Notes: generated by a model from the sequence alone, not told the origin. Counted from the stretch's first letter, positions 17,138 through 26,018 are shown. The stretch: 64,000 bases of DNA from BQWY01 sp046351095 (GCA_046351095.1 JAXLZC010000001.1:2356001-2420000), one strand, 5' to 3'. Translations and numbers: made by a program.

Positions 17138-17656
17138 ATGTCCGGACGCTCATCCCCATACGCTACACCTACGGAATCCTGCTCATACTTGAACGGTCTC
17201 CTGCTGCTCGCGGTGTCGCTGCTGTTGAGCGGGTGCGCTGGGCGCACAGTCGTGCAGGAGCGGGCTGTGGAGACCGTCGCAACAGTCACCACCGAAACCG
17301 GGTCGCCGTCGTTTGCCGTGCTGGAAGGGCAGTGGGAATATGAAGAAGGTGCAGCGTCCGTCGAGCTGGTCATGGATCGGGCCGGCCGCGGTACTTATGC
17401 ATTCAAAGGCGGACGATTCGAGACCACCAGTTTGGTCGGGCATGAATGGCGCGGGCGATGGATTCAAACGGAAAACGACCGCGAGGGCGAGTTCGTGGTG
17501 CAGTTGGATCAGGCCTTCCAAGAGGGCGATGGACGCTGGTGGTATACGCGGATCGGCCGCACGCTCAATCCTTCCGACAAGGGCGGGACGTTTCACCTCA
17601 CCCGTGCCGGCGAAGAACTCGATGGGGCTGCTCGCCCCGCGTCCTTTCAGCCGTAG
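17138..17656 (+). CDS. Lipocalin-like lipoprotein of unknown function
   Basis: A 172-residue lipoprotein: signal helix LLLLAVSLLLSGC with a lipobox, then a domain opening LEGQWEYEEG and made of alternating strands, similar in pattern to lipocalin-like or hypothetical small beta-barrel domains. ATG 17138 is chosen because GGAG lies 9 nt upstream; an in-frame GTG at 17123 is the alternative. It follows the patatin lipoprotein by 53 bp and could be cotranscribed. I do not recognise a specific family. Confidence 0.65.
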   Translation: MSGRSSPYATPTESCSYLNGLLLLAVSLLLSGCAGRTVVQERAVETVATVTTETGSPSFAVLEGQWEYEEGAASVELVMDRAGRGTYAFKGGRFETTSLVGHEWRGRWIQTENDREGEFVVQLDQAFQEGDGRWWYTRIGRTLNPSDKGGTFHLTRAGEELDGAARPASFQP

Positions 17657-17798
17657 TGTCTGAGTCGGTCGCCTGCGGCGCAGGTGGCGGTTTTCTCCCA
17701 TCCGGTCGATGCCTCCAGCTCTTCCCCAGTTACGTGTCTTCCAGTATGATCCGGCCCACGACCCTGGGCGCTCATCTGCCGTAATCGAATAGGATATT

Positions 17799-18467
17799 GT
17801 GGCCAACGTTTTCGTGACCGGAGGCAGTGGGTATCTCGGCTCACGCCTCATCGCCCAGTTGCTCTCGCGCGGCCACACCGTGTCCGGGCTTGCGCGCGCG
17901 GCCTCTGCGCCGAAGTTGCCCCAAGGCACGCGTGTGGTGTTGGGCGATCCGCTGGTGATCGACTCGTTTCGCGACGCGGTGCGCGGGCACGACACATTCG
18001 TGCATCTGGTCGGGGTAGGCCGACCGGCGCCGTGGAAAGCGAAACAATTCCGCGATATCGACCTTGGGTCCGTCAAAGCGGCGCTGTATGCGGCGCAACG
18101 CGCGGGCATCAAGCACTTCGTCTATCTCAGTGTTGCGCACCCCGCCCCGGTCATGCAGGCTTACATCGATGTGCGTATGGAATGCGAGGCGCGCCTGCGC
18201 GTCGGGAAAATTCCCACCACCGTGCTGCGCCCATGGTACGTCTTAGGACCAGGCCGTCGGTGGCCGACGTTTCTGTTGCCTGCCTATCGCCTTTGCGAAG
18301 CGATCCCCGTTACGCGCGCATTCGCCTTTCGACTCGGATTAGTCGAGATCGAGCAAATGATTACGACGCTGACCTGGGCGGTGGAACACCCCACCGACGG
18401 CTGGCGTGTGTTGCAAGTGCCGGACATCCGTCGCGGCAGGGCGGAAGACGAGCCGCACCGTGGGTGA
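17799..18467 (+). CDS. NAD(P)-binding SDR-family (atypical) protein
   Basis: A 222-residue Rossmann-fold protein with GGSGYLGSRL near the N-terminus, as in extended or atypical SDR enzymes (NAD-dependent epimerase/NmrA-like). The usual YxxxK dyad is not obvious; the segment YIDVRMECEARL occupies that position. It starts at GTG 17799 with AGGAT upstream. Its stop overlaps the GTG start of the next SDR gene, so the pair is coupled. Possible roles include a nucleotide-sugar or quinone-pathway oxidoreductase or an NADH-ubiquinone assembly-like chaperone. No substrate can be assigned. Confidence 0.75.
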   Translation: MANVFVTGGSGYLGSRLIAQLLSRGHTVSGLARAASAPKLPQGTRVVLGDPLVIDSFRDAVRGHDTFVHLVGVGRPAPWKAKQFRDIDLGSVKAALYAAQRAGIKHFVYLSVAHPAPVMQAYIDVRMECEARLRVGKIPTTVLRPWYVLGPGRRWPTFLLPAYRLCEAIPVTRAFAFRLGLVEIEQMITTLTWAVEHPTDGWRVLQVPDIRRGRAEDEPHRG

Positions 18468-19356
18468 CGTAGCCGACAGGCGCCCATTGGTCTGGGTGAC
18501 CGGCGCAGGCGGCTTGCTCGGACACTATCTTGTGGCGACCGCGCCGCGCTACGCGCCGCAGTGGCGCCTGCTGGGCGTCACGCGAGATCTCGTCGATCTG
18601 ACGAATGCCGCCGCGGTCGAACGCCTCTGGCGACAAACCTCTCCACAGCTCGTCATCCATTGCGCTGCGATCAGCAAAGCCGTCGCCTGTGAAGCCGATC
18701 CGGCACGCACGCATGCCGTGAATGTGGAGGCCACGGCGAATTTGGCGCAGCTGGCGGCGAACGGCCGGCTGATTTTTATTTCCACCGACCATGTGTTCGA
18801 TGGCACGCAGGGCGCCTATCGCGAAACCGATCCAGTGAGTCCATTGACCACGTACGGACGCAGCAAAGTGGAGGCGGAGCGGCGAGTGTCGGCGTATCCG
18901 CAACATACGGTGCTGCGCACGTCATTGACGGCAGGCTTATCGCCGACCGGCGACCGCAGCTTCGTCGAGGAGACGCTCACCGCGTGGGCTCGTGGGGGAA
19001 TTCTAAAACTCTTTACCGACGAATTTCGCTGTCCGCTCCCTGCGGCGGCGACGGCGCGGGCCATTTGGGAGGTCGCCACGCAGGACATGCCGGGCCTCTA
19101 TCATCTGGCCGGTGCGGAGCGGTTGTCGCGCTGGGAAATCGGGCAATTGCTCGCCGCGGAGTATCCCGAAAAACACCCACAGTGTGCGCCCGGTTCCTTG
19201 CGTGACTATGCAGGGCCTCCACGCGCGCCGGACTTGTCGCTCGATAGCGCCAAGCTGCAATCCACATTGTCGTTTCGTTTGCCCGGCTTTCGTTCGTGGT
19301 TGGCCGCCCATCCGCGCGATAATAACGATGCCATCTGGGATCCACTCACGCTGTAG
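18460..19356 (+). CDS. RmlD-like SDR sugar-nucleotide reductase
   Basis: A 298-residue extended SDR protein resembling dTDP-4-dehydrorhamnose reductase. It has GAGGLLGHYL for NAD(P) binding, HCAAISKAVACEADP and NVEATANLA, STDHVFDG, and the catalytic YGRSKVEAE (YxxxK). Members reduce or epimerise sugar nucleotides in envelope polysaccharide synthesis; some are MAT2B-like regulatory homologs. The GTG at 18460 is chosen because it overlaps the previous stop; the frame is open to 18406 but that part is Arg/Cys-rich shadow. Other rhamnose pathway genes are not present nearby. Confidence 0.8.
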   Translation: MGDVADRRPLVWVTGAGGLLGHYLVATAPRYAPQWRLLGVTRDLVDLTNAAAVERLWRQTSPQLVIHCAAISKAVACEADPARTHAVNVEATANLAQLAANGRLIFISTDHVFDGTQGAYRETDPVSPLTTYGRSKVEAERRVSAYPQHTVLRTSLTAGLSPTGDRSFVEETLTAWARGGILKLFTDEFRCPLPAAATARAIWEVATQDMPGLYHLAGAERLSRWEIGQLLAAEYPEKHPQCAPGSLRDYAGPPRAPDLSLDSAKLQSTLSFRLPGFRSWLAAHPRDNNDAIWDPLTL

Positions 19357-19372
19357 TTACCTATAGCCTCCG

Positions 19373-20200
19373 ATGCTCGATCCACTTGCGCTGCTTCTGT
19401 GGGCGGCTCTGTTTTCCACGAGCGTTATGCTGGCGCTGTGGTGGCTCGACCGGTGGATCCGCGACGCGTCGGTGGTCGATGTCGCCTGGTGTCTGCTGTT
19501 CGTCATCGTCGTGTCGGGCTACGCCTGGTTCGGCGCAGGCGAACCGTTTCGGCGCCTCCTGGTGGCCATGATGGCGGCGGGATATGGCCTGCGTCTCGGA
19601 ATACACGTGTTGTATACCCGCGTGCTGGGACGCGACGAAGATCCACGCTACCGACGGCTGCGCCGCGAATGGGGTGCACGAGCGTCATCGTATCTCCTCG
19701 GATATTGTTTGCTCCAAGCCGGCGCCCTGGTGCTGTTCTCGTGGCCGCTCCTCGTCGTCATGCAGTCGCCGCGCCCCACGCTGAGCGGCTGGGAATATGT
19801 GGGCATCCTGATCTGGGTTGTTGCGTTGGTCGGCGAAACGGTCGCGGATCTTCAACTCGCCGACTTCAAGCGCAAACTCTGGAATCGCGAGCGTGTGTGT
19901 CGCGACGGGCTGTGGTATTACTCCCGACATCCGAATTATTTTTTCGAGTGGTTGCACTGGTGGAGTTACGTGGCAATGGGCATTGGGTTGCCGAATGGGA
20001 CGATCACCTGGCTCGGCCCGCTCGCGATGGGCTGGGCCTTGCTGAAGGTCAGCGGCATTCCACATGCCGAGCGCCAATCGCTGCAACGACTCGGTGACGA
20101 GTATCGGCGCTACCAACGGACGACGAGTCGATTCATTCCTTGGTTTCCGCGACGCGATTTCGTTCACTCGAATGAACAAGACCCGCGAGGCATGCCGTGA
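19373..20200 (+). CDS. DUF1295 / steroid 5-alpha-reductase-like membrane protein
   Basis: A 275-residue integral membrane protein with about six helices. The C-terminal signature GLWYYSRHPNYFFEWLHWW is typical of the DUF1295/isoprenylcysteine methyltransferase-like superfamily, which includes 3-oxo-5-alpha-steroid 4-dehydrogenases. An earlier motif, RDEDPRYRRLRREWG, is also characteristic. It lies 16 bp after the SDR gene and its TGA overlaps the GTG of the TldD-like gene, so it is in the same operon. Substrate unknown, probably a lipid or isoprenoid. Confidence 0.85.
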   Translation: MLDPLALLLWAALFSTSVMLALWWLDRWIRDASVVDVAWCLLFVIVVSGYAWFGAGEPFRRLLVAMMAAGYGLRLGIHVLYTRVLGRDEDPRYRRLRREWGARASSYLLGYCLLQAGALVLFSWPLLVVMQSPRPTLSGWEYVGILIWVVALVGETVADLQLADFKRKLWNRERVCRDGLWYYSRHPNYFFEWLHWWSYVAMGIGLPNGTITWLGPLAMGWALLKVSGIPHAERQSLQRLGDEYRRYQRTTSRFIPWFPRRDFVHSNEQDPRGMP

Positions 20201-21672
20201 CCAATAAGGCGTCGACATCGTCAGTCACGCTTCCGCCGCAGTGGGAGACACTGGCTGCGCGTGCCTTGAACGCCATCCGCGATGCCGGAGCAGACTACGG
20301 CGACATACGCCTGATGGAGAGCCGCACGGAGTCGTTGCGTGGGGAAGATGGGCGTGTGGCGCAGGTACAGGATGCGCGGGACAGCGGGTTTGGGATTCGT
20401 GTGTTGCATCGCGGTGCCTGGGGGTTCGCCGCCAGTGCGATTCAATCGCTCGAAGAAGTGCCGCGTATCGCCGCGCTGGCCGTCGAGGTCGCCACGCAAA
20501 GCGCGCGGTTGATGCGGGAGCCCGTCACATTGGCGCCGGAGCCGAGCCATCGCGATGTGGTGGTGACCTCCGCGAGGATCGATCCGTTTGCCATTCCCTT
20601 GCAAGATAAATCGGGGTTGCTGCTCGACACCATGTCGGCGTTGCAGCGCACTTCGGGTATTGTACGGAGCCGTGCCGAACTTTGGGCGCGTCGGGATCTC
20701 AAGCTGTTTGCCTCGACCGAGGGTACGCATCTCGCGTTCGACCTGCTGGCGACGCAGGGGGAATGCGCCGCGACAGCGGCCCATGATGGACGCTTCGCGT
20801 CGCGATCGTTCAATACACCGCATTTGCGGATGGGCTACGAAGTGATCGACAACGCGCAGTTTGTCGAGGTCGCGCCGCGCATTGCGGCACAAGCTCTGGA
20901 GAAGGTTCGCGCACCTGCCGTGGATGCGGGTGCTTACGATCTGGTCTTGGACGGCGAGCACCTGTCGTTGACGATCCATGAATCGTGCGGACATCCGAGC
21001 GAACTGGATCGTGCGCTAGGGTATGAGGCCAACTACGCAGGCACCAGTTTTCTCACGCCGAATCATCTCGGACGGTTTCAGTACGGATCGGAGCAGGTCT
21101 CGCTGGTGGCCGACAACACCGAATCCGGTACCTTAGCCGCGACCGGCTACGATGACGACGGCGTGGCCTGTCAGCGGTGGGAGATCGTGCGCGACGGCAC
21201 CTTCGTTGGCTACTGCACGAATCGTGAAGTCGCCGGGGCAATCGGCGAGGCGCGCTCGCGCGGCTCGAATCGCGCCGACGGATGGAGCGGGGTGCCGATG
21301 GTCCGCATCGCCAATATCGGTCTCCAGCCGGGTGTCGGCACACCGGATGATCTGATCGCCGGCATCGACCGTGGTATTTACATCGAGGGCCACGGGTCGT
21401 ACAGCATCGACCAGCGACGCTACAATTTCCAATTCGGCGGCGATGCCTTTTGGCTGATCGAACACGGACGTCGGACGCACATGCTCCGGGATGTGGTGTA
21501 TCACGGCATCACGCCGGATTTCTGGGGACGCTGCGACGGCGTGGCCGACGTGCGCTTCCGCACACGCTTCGGGTTTATTACGTGCGGTAAGGGACAGCCG
21601 ACGCAAGCGGGATGGATGACGCATGCCGCCAGTCCGGCGCGATTCAGGCAGGTGCAGGTTATTCGCGGGTGA
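20197..21672 (+). CDS. tldD: TldD-family metallopeptidase
   Basis: A 491-residue TldD/PmbA-family protein. The catalytic subunit's zinc motif HESCGH lies at residues 261-266 (HExxxH), followed by PSELDRALGYEANYAGTSF, as in TldD. Family members pair with TldE to form a heterodimeric protease that trims modified peptides such as microcin B17 and acts on CcdA. GTG 20197 overlaps the DUF1295 stop. A TldE-like partner follows at once. No obvious precursor peptide gene is seen nearby. Confidence 0.9.
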   Translation: MTNKASTSSVTLPPQWETLAARALNAIRDAGADYGDIRLMESRTESLRGEDGRVAQVQDARDSGFGIRVLHRGAWGFAASAIQSLEEVPRIAALAVEVATQSARLMREPVTLAPEPSHRDVVVTSARIDPFAIPLQDKSGLLLDTMSALQRTSGIVRSRAELWARRDLKLFASTEGTHLAFDLLATQGECAATAAHDGRFASRSFNTPHLRMGYEVIDNAQFVEVAPRIAAQALEKVRAPAVDAGAYDLVLDGEHLSLTIHESCGHPSELDRALGYEANYAGTSFLTPNHLGRFQYGSEQVSLVADNTESGTLAATGYDDDGVACQRWEIVRDGTFVGYCTNREVAGAIGEARSRGSNRADGWSGVPMVRIANIGLQPGVGTPDDLIAGIDRGIYIEGHGSYSIDQRRYNFQFGGDAFWLIEHGRRTHMLRDVVYHGITPDFWGRCDGVADVRFRTRFGFITCGKGQPTQAGWMTHAASPARFRQVQVIRG

Positions 21673-21694
21673 TGTAGTCACGGTATCGGAAGCG

Positions 21695-23023
21695 ATGAGC
21701 CAGGGTCTCACGAGTCGAGAGGAGTTCGAATTTCTGGCGGATCTCGTCATGCGGCACCGCTCCGCCGAGCATGCCGCGATGTGGCTTCAGGATATCCGTA
21801 GCGGAACGACACGCGTCGCCGACAACCGTGTCATCCAAAATCTCGACACACGGAAAGTGATGCTGCGAGTGCAGGTCGCGAGCGGTCGGCGACAGGGCAG
21901 TGCGACGACGACGTCTCTGACGGCAGGGGCGGTTCAGGATGCCTTTCGGCGTGCGGAGCGCATCGCGCAGGTTGTGCCGGAAGATCCAGAATGGCTGCCG
22001 CCGGTTGGGCCGGAGACCTTCATCCATGCGCCGACATGGGTACAGGCCACCAGTTCAGCCGGGCCAACCGGGCGCCTCGATGCGATGGAGCGAGCGATTC
22101 TGTTGTGCCGGCAGGCAGGTGTCAGCGGGGCGGGCATCGTAGCGACGAGTGTGGCGACGGTCGGTGTCGCCACCAGTGCGGGACTGCGCATCTATGAGCC
22201 ACGCACCGATGCGCGATTCAGCCTCACGGCGACGGCCAACAATGCCAGTGGTTGGGCGGCCAATGCCCATCGAGCGATCGATCGTCTCGGCATCGACACG
22301 CGCACGGCGACAGCTATCGAGAAGTGTCGGATGGCGCATGCGCCTCGCGAGTTGCAGCCGGGGCGGTACACGGTGATTCTCGAACCGGCAGCCGTGGCGG
22401 GGCTCCTCGGAGGGTTGATCTGGCAGCTTGACGGCAAGGCGTACGATAAGGGGACGAGTGCGCTAAGTGGAAAGGTGGGTTCCCCGGTGCTGGATGCGCG
22501 ATTCACCCTGCGGAATAGTCCCGAGCACCAGGATCTCCTCGCGAGCAGTTTTACCGCAGACGGATTGGCGAATCGGGAGTGCACCTGGATTGACCGCGGT
22601 CGGTTGCGACGGCTGGCGTACGATCGGTTTACCGCGCAGACTCACGGGGTGGAGCCGTCCCCGTTTCCCGACGCACTCTGTCTGTCGGCAGAATCACTCG
22701 ATGCCACAGCGCAGACGCTCGACGCGCTTATAGCGGGGACGGAGCGAGGCATCTTGGTGACCAACTTGTGGTACATCCGACTTGTAAATCCCACCGACCT
22801 GACCCTGACCGGGATGACCCGTGACGGAACCTTTCTGATCGAGCAGGGGAAGATCCAAGGCGCCGTCAAAAATTTTCGTTTCCACGACAGTCCTTTGCGT
22901 GTCTTCACAGCCGTTGATGGATACACAATGCCACACGAAGCGGTGACGGCCGAATCCCAGAAATGTCTGGTCCCTGCCATGCGGGTGCGGGACTTCAATT
23001 TTTCGAGTGTCACGAAGTTCTAG
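21695..23023 (+). CDS. tldE: TldE/PmbA-family protein
   Basis: A 442-residue partner of TldD, lacking the HExxxH motif as expected for the non-catalytic subunit. C-terminal family features are visible: GILVTNLWYIRLVNPTD, LTGMTRDGTFLIEQGKI and AVKNFRFHDSPL. ATG 21695, 22 bp after the tldD stop and behind GGAAG, is preferred; the frame is open into tldD (21623), which would give an unlikely N-terminal extension. Together the two should form the TldD/E protease. Confidence 0.88.
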   Translation: MSQGLTSREEFEFLADLVMRHRSAEHAAMWLQDIRSGTTRVADNRVIQNLDTRKVMLRVQVASGRRQGSATTTSLTAGAVQDAFRRAERIAQVVPEDPEWLPPVGPETFIHAPTWVQATSSAGPTGRLDAMERAILLCRQAGVSGAGIVATSVATVGVATSAGLRIYEPRTDARFSLTATANNASGWAANAHRAIDRLGIDTRTATAIEKCRMAHAPRELQPGRYTVILEPAAVAGLLGGLIWQLDGKAYDKGTSALSGKVGSPVLDARFTLRNSPEHQDLLASSFTADGLANRECTWIDRGRLRRLAYDRFTAQTHGVEPSPFPDALCLSAESLDATAQTLDALIAGTERGILVTNLWYIRLVNPTDLTLTGMTRDGTFLIEQGKIQGAVKNFRFHDSPLRVFTAVDGYTMPHEAVTAESQKCLVPAMRVRDFNFSSVTKF

Positions 23024-23200
23024 TCTCTCGCCTCTTCCGACAGACGCTAGGTGCGCCCCTTCGAAGTCGACAATCGGCCTTAGAACATATGGTGCAGGTG
23101 AAGGCCACTGGTGGCGGCCGTCTGCTCTAAGTCCTCGCCCAGAGCCGGTTTTGATCCATTTGCTATGCTTTATCTAGGATCATTGCCGCAGGAGGCTTGC

Positions 23201-23692
23201 ATGCGTCTATCGTCTTGTCCGTCTCATGGGTTGGTGCGTACGGTGTCCTGCAGCATCGCGGTGTTCGGACTGTGGATGGCTCAGGGCTGTACAACGGCGC
23301 AGGTTGCCGAGGGTGTGCATGGAGAAGCTCAGCAGGAGCATTTGGGGCGAGGGATCGTTGTTGGGAGTTTGGCGAGCCTCCCCGAGAATGGTGCCGGAGA
23401 GGTCCAGCAAGAGCATCTTGGGCGTGGAATCGTGGCAGGGAGCCTGGCCAGTTTTGAGCGTGCCCCCGGTCAGCATGCAATGAGCGGCGAGCGCGTGCTG
23501 GTGGGACAGGTTGTGAAGTTGGAAGGTGGGGCCTATGTGGTGCGCGAATCGTCAGGCCGCGAGTGGCGCGTTCCGCACGATGAAAACACCCATAGCGACC
23601 GTCCTGCCCATGTGGGCGATGCCATCCAAGTAGGGCTGGACCATGCCGGTCGTGCATTGCACATTGCCAATGTGGATCAGCCGTTGCGCTAA
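23201..23692 (+). CDS. Lipoprotein with two tandem 25-residue repeats
   Basis: A 163-residue lipoprotein that starts at ATG 23201 behind a strong AGGAGG. The signal peptide ends at MAQGC. The mature protein contains two near-identical copies of an 18-residue unit (QQEHLGRGIVxGSLAS core) offset by 25 codons, then a compact domain (VLVGQVVKLEGGAYVVRESSG...VGDAIQVGLDHAG) that looks like a small beta-barrel. The open frame reaches back to 23111 but only the later start gives a terminal signal peptide. I do not recognise a named family. Confidence 0.72.
   Translation: MRLSSCPSHGLVRTVSCSIAVFGLWMAQGCTTAQVAEGVHGEAQQEHLGRGIVVGSLASLPENGAGEVQQEHLGRGIVAGSLASFERAPGQHAMSGERVLVGQVVKLEGGAYVVRESSGREWRVPHDENTHSDRPAHVGDAIQVGLDHAGRALHIANVDQPLR
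23324..23452 (+). repeat. In-frame tandem repeat in lipoprotein gene
   Basis: Units at 23324-23377 and 23399-23452 encode EAQQEHLGRGIVVGSLAS and EVQQEHLGRGIVAGSLAS, with a period of 75 bp. Many differences are at third codon positions, so the repeat is kept at the protein level. Confidence 0.85.
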
Positions 23693-23735
23693 ATTCGATA
23701 GTTTTTAGATCACGAGCAAGGGAGCAGGAAGAGAC

Positions 23736-24098
23736 ATGGCCAATCAGAGTGCCGCGCAGCCCGAGCCCGTCGTGCCGGTCGCGTCCACGTGCGAGCACCG
23801 GCGCCATCCGCGCTACACCGTGCATTACAACCTCCGCTACACCGCCAAGGTGAACGGAAAAACCATCCGAGGCGGCGGGACCCTGATCGACGTGTCGGTG
23901 GAAGGATGCGGTATTCAGGGGAGTGCAGCGGTGAAGCAGGGCGATCGACTGGCGTTGGAGATTTCCCTGCGGAAGGTCACCCTCCTGCTGAAAGACGTTG
24001 TCGTCATGTGGGCGAGCGGGTCACGGTTTGGGGTGAAATCTGTAGAGTGCAGCAAACTCGTGTTACAACTCGAACTTCTCCCTCCTCAGTCTCACTAG
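23736..24098 (+). CDS. PilZ-domain protein
   Basis: A 120-residue single-domain protein of the PilZ family, the common c-di-GMP receptor. The N-terminal EHRRHPRYTVHYNLRY carries the RxxxR-type motif and the second element is IDVSVEGCGIQG (D/N-x-S-x-x-G). The rest follows the PilZ beta-barrel. AGGAAGAG precedes the ATG. It lies 43 bp after the repeat lipoprotein and may be cotranscribed with it. The function is likely signalling to envelope or motility targets. Confidence 0.83.
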   Translation: MANQSAAQPEPVVPVASTCEHRRHPRYTVHYNLRYTAKVNGKTIRGGGTLIDVSVEGCGIQGSAAVKQGDRLALEISLRKVTLLLKDVVVMWASGSRFGVKSVECSKLVLQLELLPPQSH

Positions 24099-24368
24099 TC
24101 AGTACATCCCGTTTTCAGCTGGAAAGCGGTCGTGCTCGGTGCCCGGAGTTCATTCTGGGCGCCGAGGGCTAGTTCGCACCTTTCTACGCCTCTGCTCACA
24201 TCGTCAGCCGTAATCCAGGGAAGCTAGACTCTCAAGCTTTCGCCACTGTCCCTGTCCCACCCAACGAGGGGCTACGCGATGCCCCTATCGAGTCATGGCG
24301 GAATAGCCTAGAGGCGATAGCCTTTCCTCATGGGGTTGAGGGGCGACCATTCACAGGAGGAGGGGACC
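24099..24368. other. Gap between two PilZ genes
   Basis: A 270-bp stretch with no supported gene. Near its end are short complementary segments (CTATCG at 24283 with CGATAG at 24316; CCTCA/TGAGG about 24325-24341), and a strong AGGAGGAGGGG that serves as the ribosome binding site for ATG 24369. The promoter of the second PilZ gene probably lies here. Confidence 0.35.
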
Positions 24369-24815
24369 ATGGAACAACAGACGATTGTGACACCGGCTGG
24401 GCATCCTACCGAGGGGACGCAGGTGGTTGAGCAGCGGCGGGTGCGCCGCTTGGCGGAATCTTGTTACATCACGTATTCGGGTTTGTCCGGTGGTGCGGTG
24501 GTGGTGGGGGAAGGCACATCGGTCGATATCGCTGCCGAGGGTTTTGGCATCGAAGGTAGCCGTCCGGTGAAGATCGGCGCGCTGCTGACATTGTGTTTTT
24601 GTCTTCCGGATGGGCAGGAGCCGTTGGTGGTGGAAGAAATGCGTGTGGCGTGGGTGAATGGGAAGCGCTTCGGCGGCCAGTCGGTGGCGATCGGTCACGA
24701 GGAGCGCAAGCGGCTGGCGCAGTATGTGGCGCGCCATCCGGCCCGCCACAAAAAATCGGATCCAGCGGCGCTCGACTTTGTGCTGCCCCTGGAGCCAGTC
24801 GTGATCGACGCCTAA
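24369..24815 (+). CDS. PilZ-like domain protein
   Basis: A 148-residue protein with PilZ-like organisation: EQRRVRRLAESCYITY (an RRxxR-type start), then VDIAAEGFGIEGSRPVKIG and LPDGQEPLVVEEMRVAWVNGKRFGGQSV. The conserved Ser of D-x-S-x-x-G is Ala here (DIAAEG), so c-di-GMP affinity may be altered. ATG 24369 follows AGGAGGAGGGGACC; an upstream in-frame ATG at 24330 is less likely. It is a paralog of the PilZ gene 270 bp upstream. Confidence 0.75.
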   Translation: MEQQTIVTPAGHPTEGTQVVEQRRVRRLAESCYITYSGLSGGAVVVGEGTSVDIAAEGFGIEGSRPVKIGALLTLCFCLPDGQEPLVVEEMRVAWVNGKRFGGQSVAIGHEERKRLAQYVARHPARHKKSDPAALDFVLPLEPVVIDA

Positions 24816-24857
24816 GTTGTCGAGTCGTGTCGTCGGATCGCTCGAATCCTCTCCTCA

Positions 24858-24898
24858 GGCGGCAAGGTTGGTCGCCCCATATCTGAGACCTTGCCGCC
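24858..24898 (+). terminator. Inverted repeat after second PilZ gene
   Basis: An 11-bp perfect stem (24858-24868 with 24888-24898) with a 19-nt loop, 43 bp after the stop, followed by C-rich then mixed sequence. It is a possible terminator. Confidence 0.5.
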
Positions 24899-25032
24899 CC
24901 CCTTCCTCGCATTGCCGCCCTACTCAACGTCTTGAGATTGCAGCCTCTCGCCGACTGTACTACTCTCCGTCTTTTCGGTGACCGGCAAATCCCAATAACT
25001 GTGCTGGTTCCCGTACAGTATGGGTCAGAGGC

Positions 25033-25503
25033 ATGTTGGCGAACGTAACACGCGCATCCATGGAGCAGAACGCGGATATCGATGTATTGGTGCCAACCCC
25101 ACGAACGATCGCCGTTGTAGGATTGTCGTCCAACCCTGAGCGGCCATCCTATGGCGTGGCCGCCTACATGCGTGCGCAGGGCCGCCGAGTGATTCCTGTG
25201 AATCCACGCGAACGCGAGGTGTTCGGCGAGCGCGCGTATCCGGCGCTGTCCGACGTGCCCGAGGAGATCGATCTCGTGGTGATTTTTCGCCGCTCCGAAG
25301 AGGCTGGTGCTATCGTCGATGCTGCGATCGCACGGGGCGTGCCCGGAGTCTGGCTACAGGAGGGCGTGCTGGATGCGGCGGCGGTTGCGCGTGCGCGTCG
25401 GGCGGGTCTTCGAACTGTGATGGATCGGTGTTGGTTGAAAGAGCATCGTGCACGAACCGCCGATGTGGCGTCACGGACGTCGGCACGCGAAGGAGACGCA
25501 TGA
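25033..25503 (+). CDS. CoA-binding domain protein (YccU-like)
   Basis: A 156-residue protein with a CoA_binding_2 Rossmann domain: TIAVVGLSSNPERPSYGVAAYM, VIPVNPREREVFGERAYP and VPGVWLQEG are typical. Small proteins of this type bind CoA, with unclear physiological roles. The start could be ATG 25033 (AGAGG just upstream) or ATG 25060. Its stop overlaps the ATG of the next gene (25500-25503), so the two are coupled. Confidence 0.85.
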   Translation: MLANVTRASMEQNADIDVLVPTPRTIAVVGLSSNPERPSYGVAAYMRAQGRRVIPVNPREREVFGERAYPALSDVPEEIDLVVIFRRSEEAGAIVDAAIARGVPGVWLQEGVLDAAAVARARRAGLRTVMDRCWLKEHRARTADVASRTSAREGDA

Positions 25504-26018
25504 CACGGCGAGCGAGGACCGTTAAACGGAGTGCAAGAAAACCGGTGATCGGAGTGATGGGGCCTGCCAAAGCCGGACAGCGCGAATTAGCGGCAGCCAG
25601 AGAGTTGGGTGAGCTTATTGCGCGCCAAGGGTGGGTGCTGCTGACGGGCGGTAAAGCGAGCGGGGTGATGGAAGCGGCGAGCCAAGGGGCGAAGCGCGTT
25701 CCGAACAGCTTGACCATCGGTATTTTGCCCGATGAGCACGCTCGGATTTCGAGGTTTGTCGACCTCGCGATCATTACGGATTTGGGGAATGCCAGAAACA
25801 ACGTCAATGTGATGTCGAGCGATGTGATCGTCGCCTGCGGGCTTGGCGGAGCGGGGACGGTGTCTGAGGTGGCGCTGGCGCTGAAGGCAAAGAAGGGTGT
25901 AATCCTGCTCGACGCGGGCAAGGCGGGAATCGGGCTCTTTAAGGACCTTGCTCCTGGGCTTGTCCACGCAGCCAACTCGCCGGAGGAAGCCGTTCATTTG
26001 ATCATGCAATTGTTATAG
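25500..26018 (+). CDS. LOG-like / TIGR00725-family protein
   Basis: A 172-residue Rossmann-like protein of the LOG/DprA-like superfamily. It shows IGVMGPAKAG, LLTGGKASGVMEAASQGA, IGILP and SDVIVACGLGGAGTVSEVALALKAKK, with the GGxGTxxE motif as GAGTVSE. Relatives are cytokinin riboside monophosphate phosphoribohydrolases or molybdenum cofactor carrier proteins. ATG 25500, behind GGAG and overlapping the upstream stop, is chosen; the frame is open to 25428. The exact substrate is unknown. Confidence 0.8.
   Translation: MTRRARTVKRSARKPVIGVMGPAKAGQRELAAARELGELIARQGWVLLTGGKASGVMEAASQGAKRVPNSLTIGILPDEHARISRFVDLAIITDLGNARNNVNVMSSDVIVACGLGGAGTVSEVALALKAKKGVILLDAGKAGIGLFKDLAPGLVHAANSPEEAVHLIMQLL

Noticed and set aside
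19399..20097. 232-codon frame within the DUF1295 gene
   Set aside because: Shadow in another frame of the DUF1295 gene; Arg/Pro/Gly rich, no ribosome binding site, no domain.
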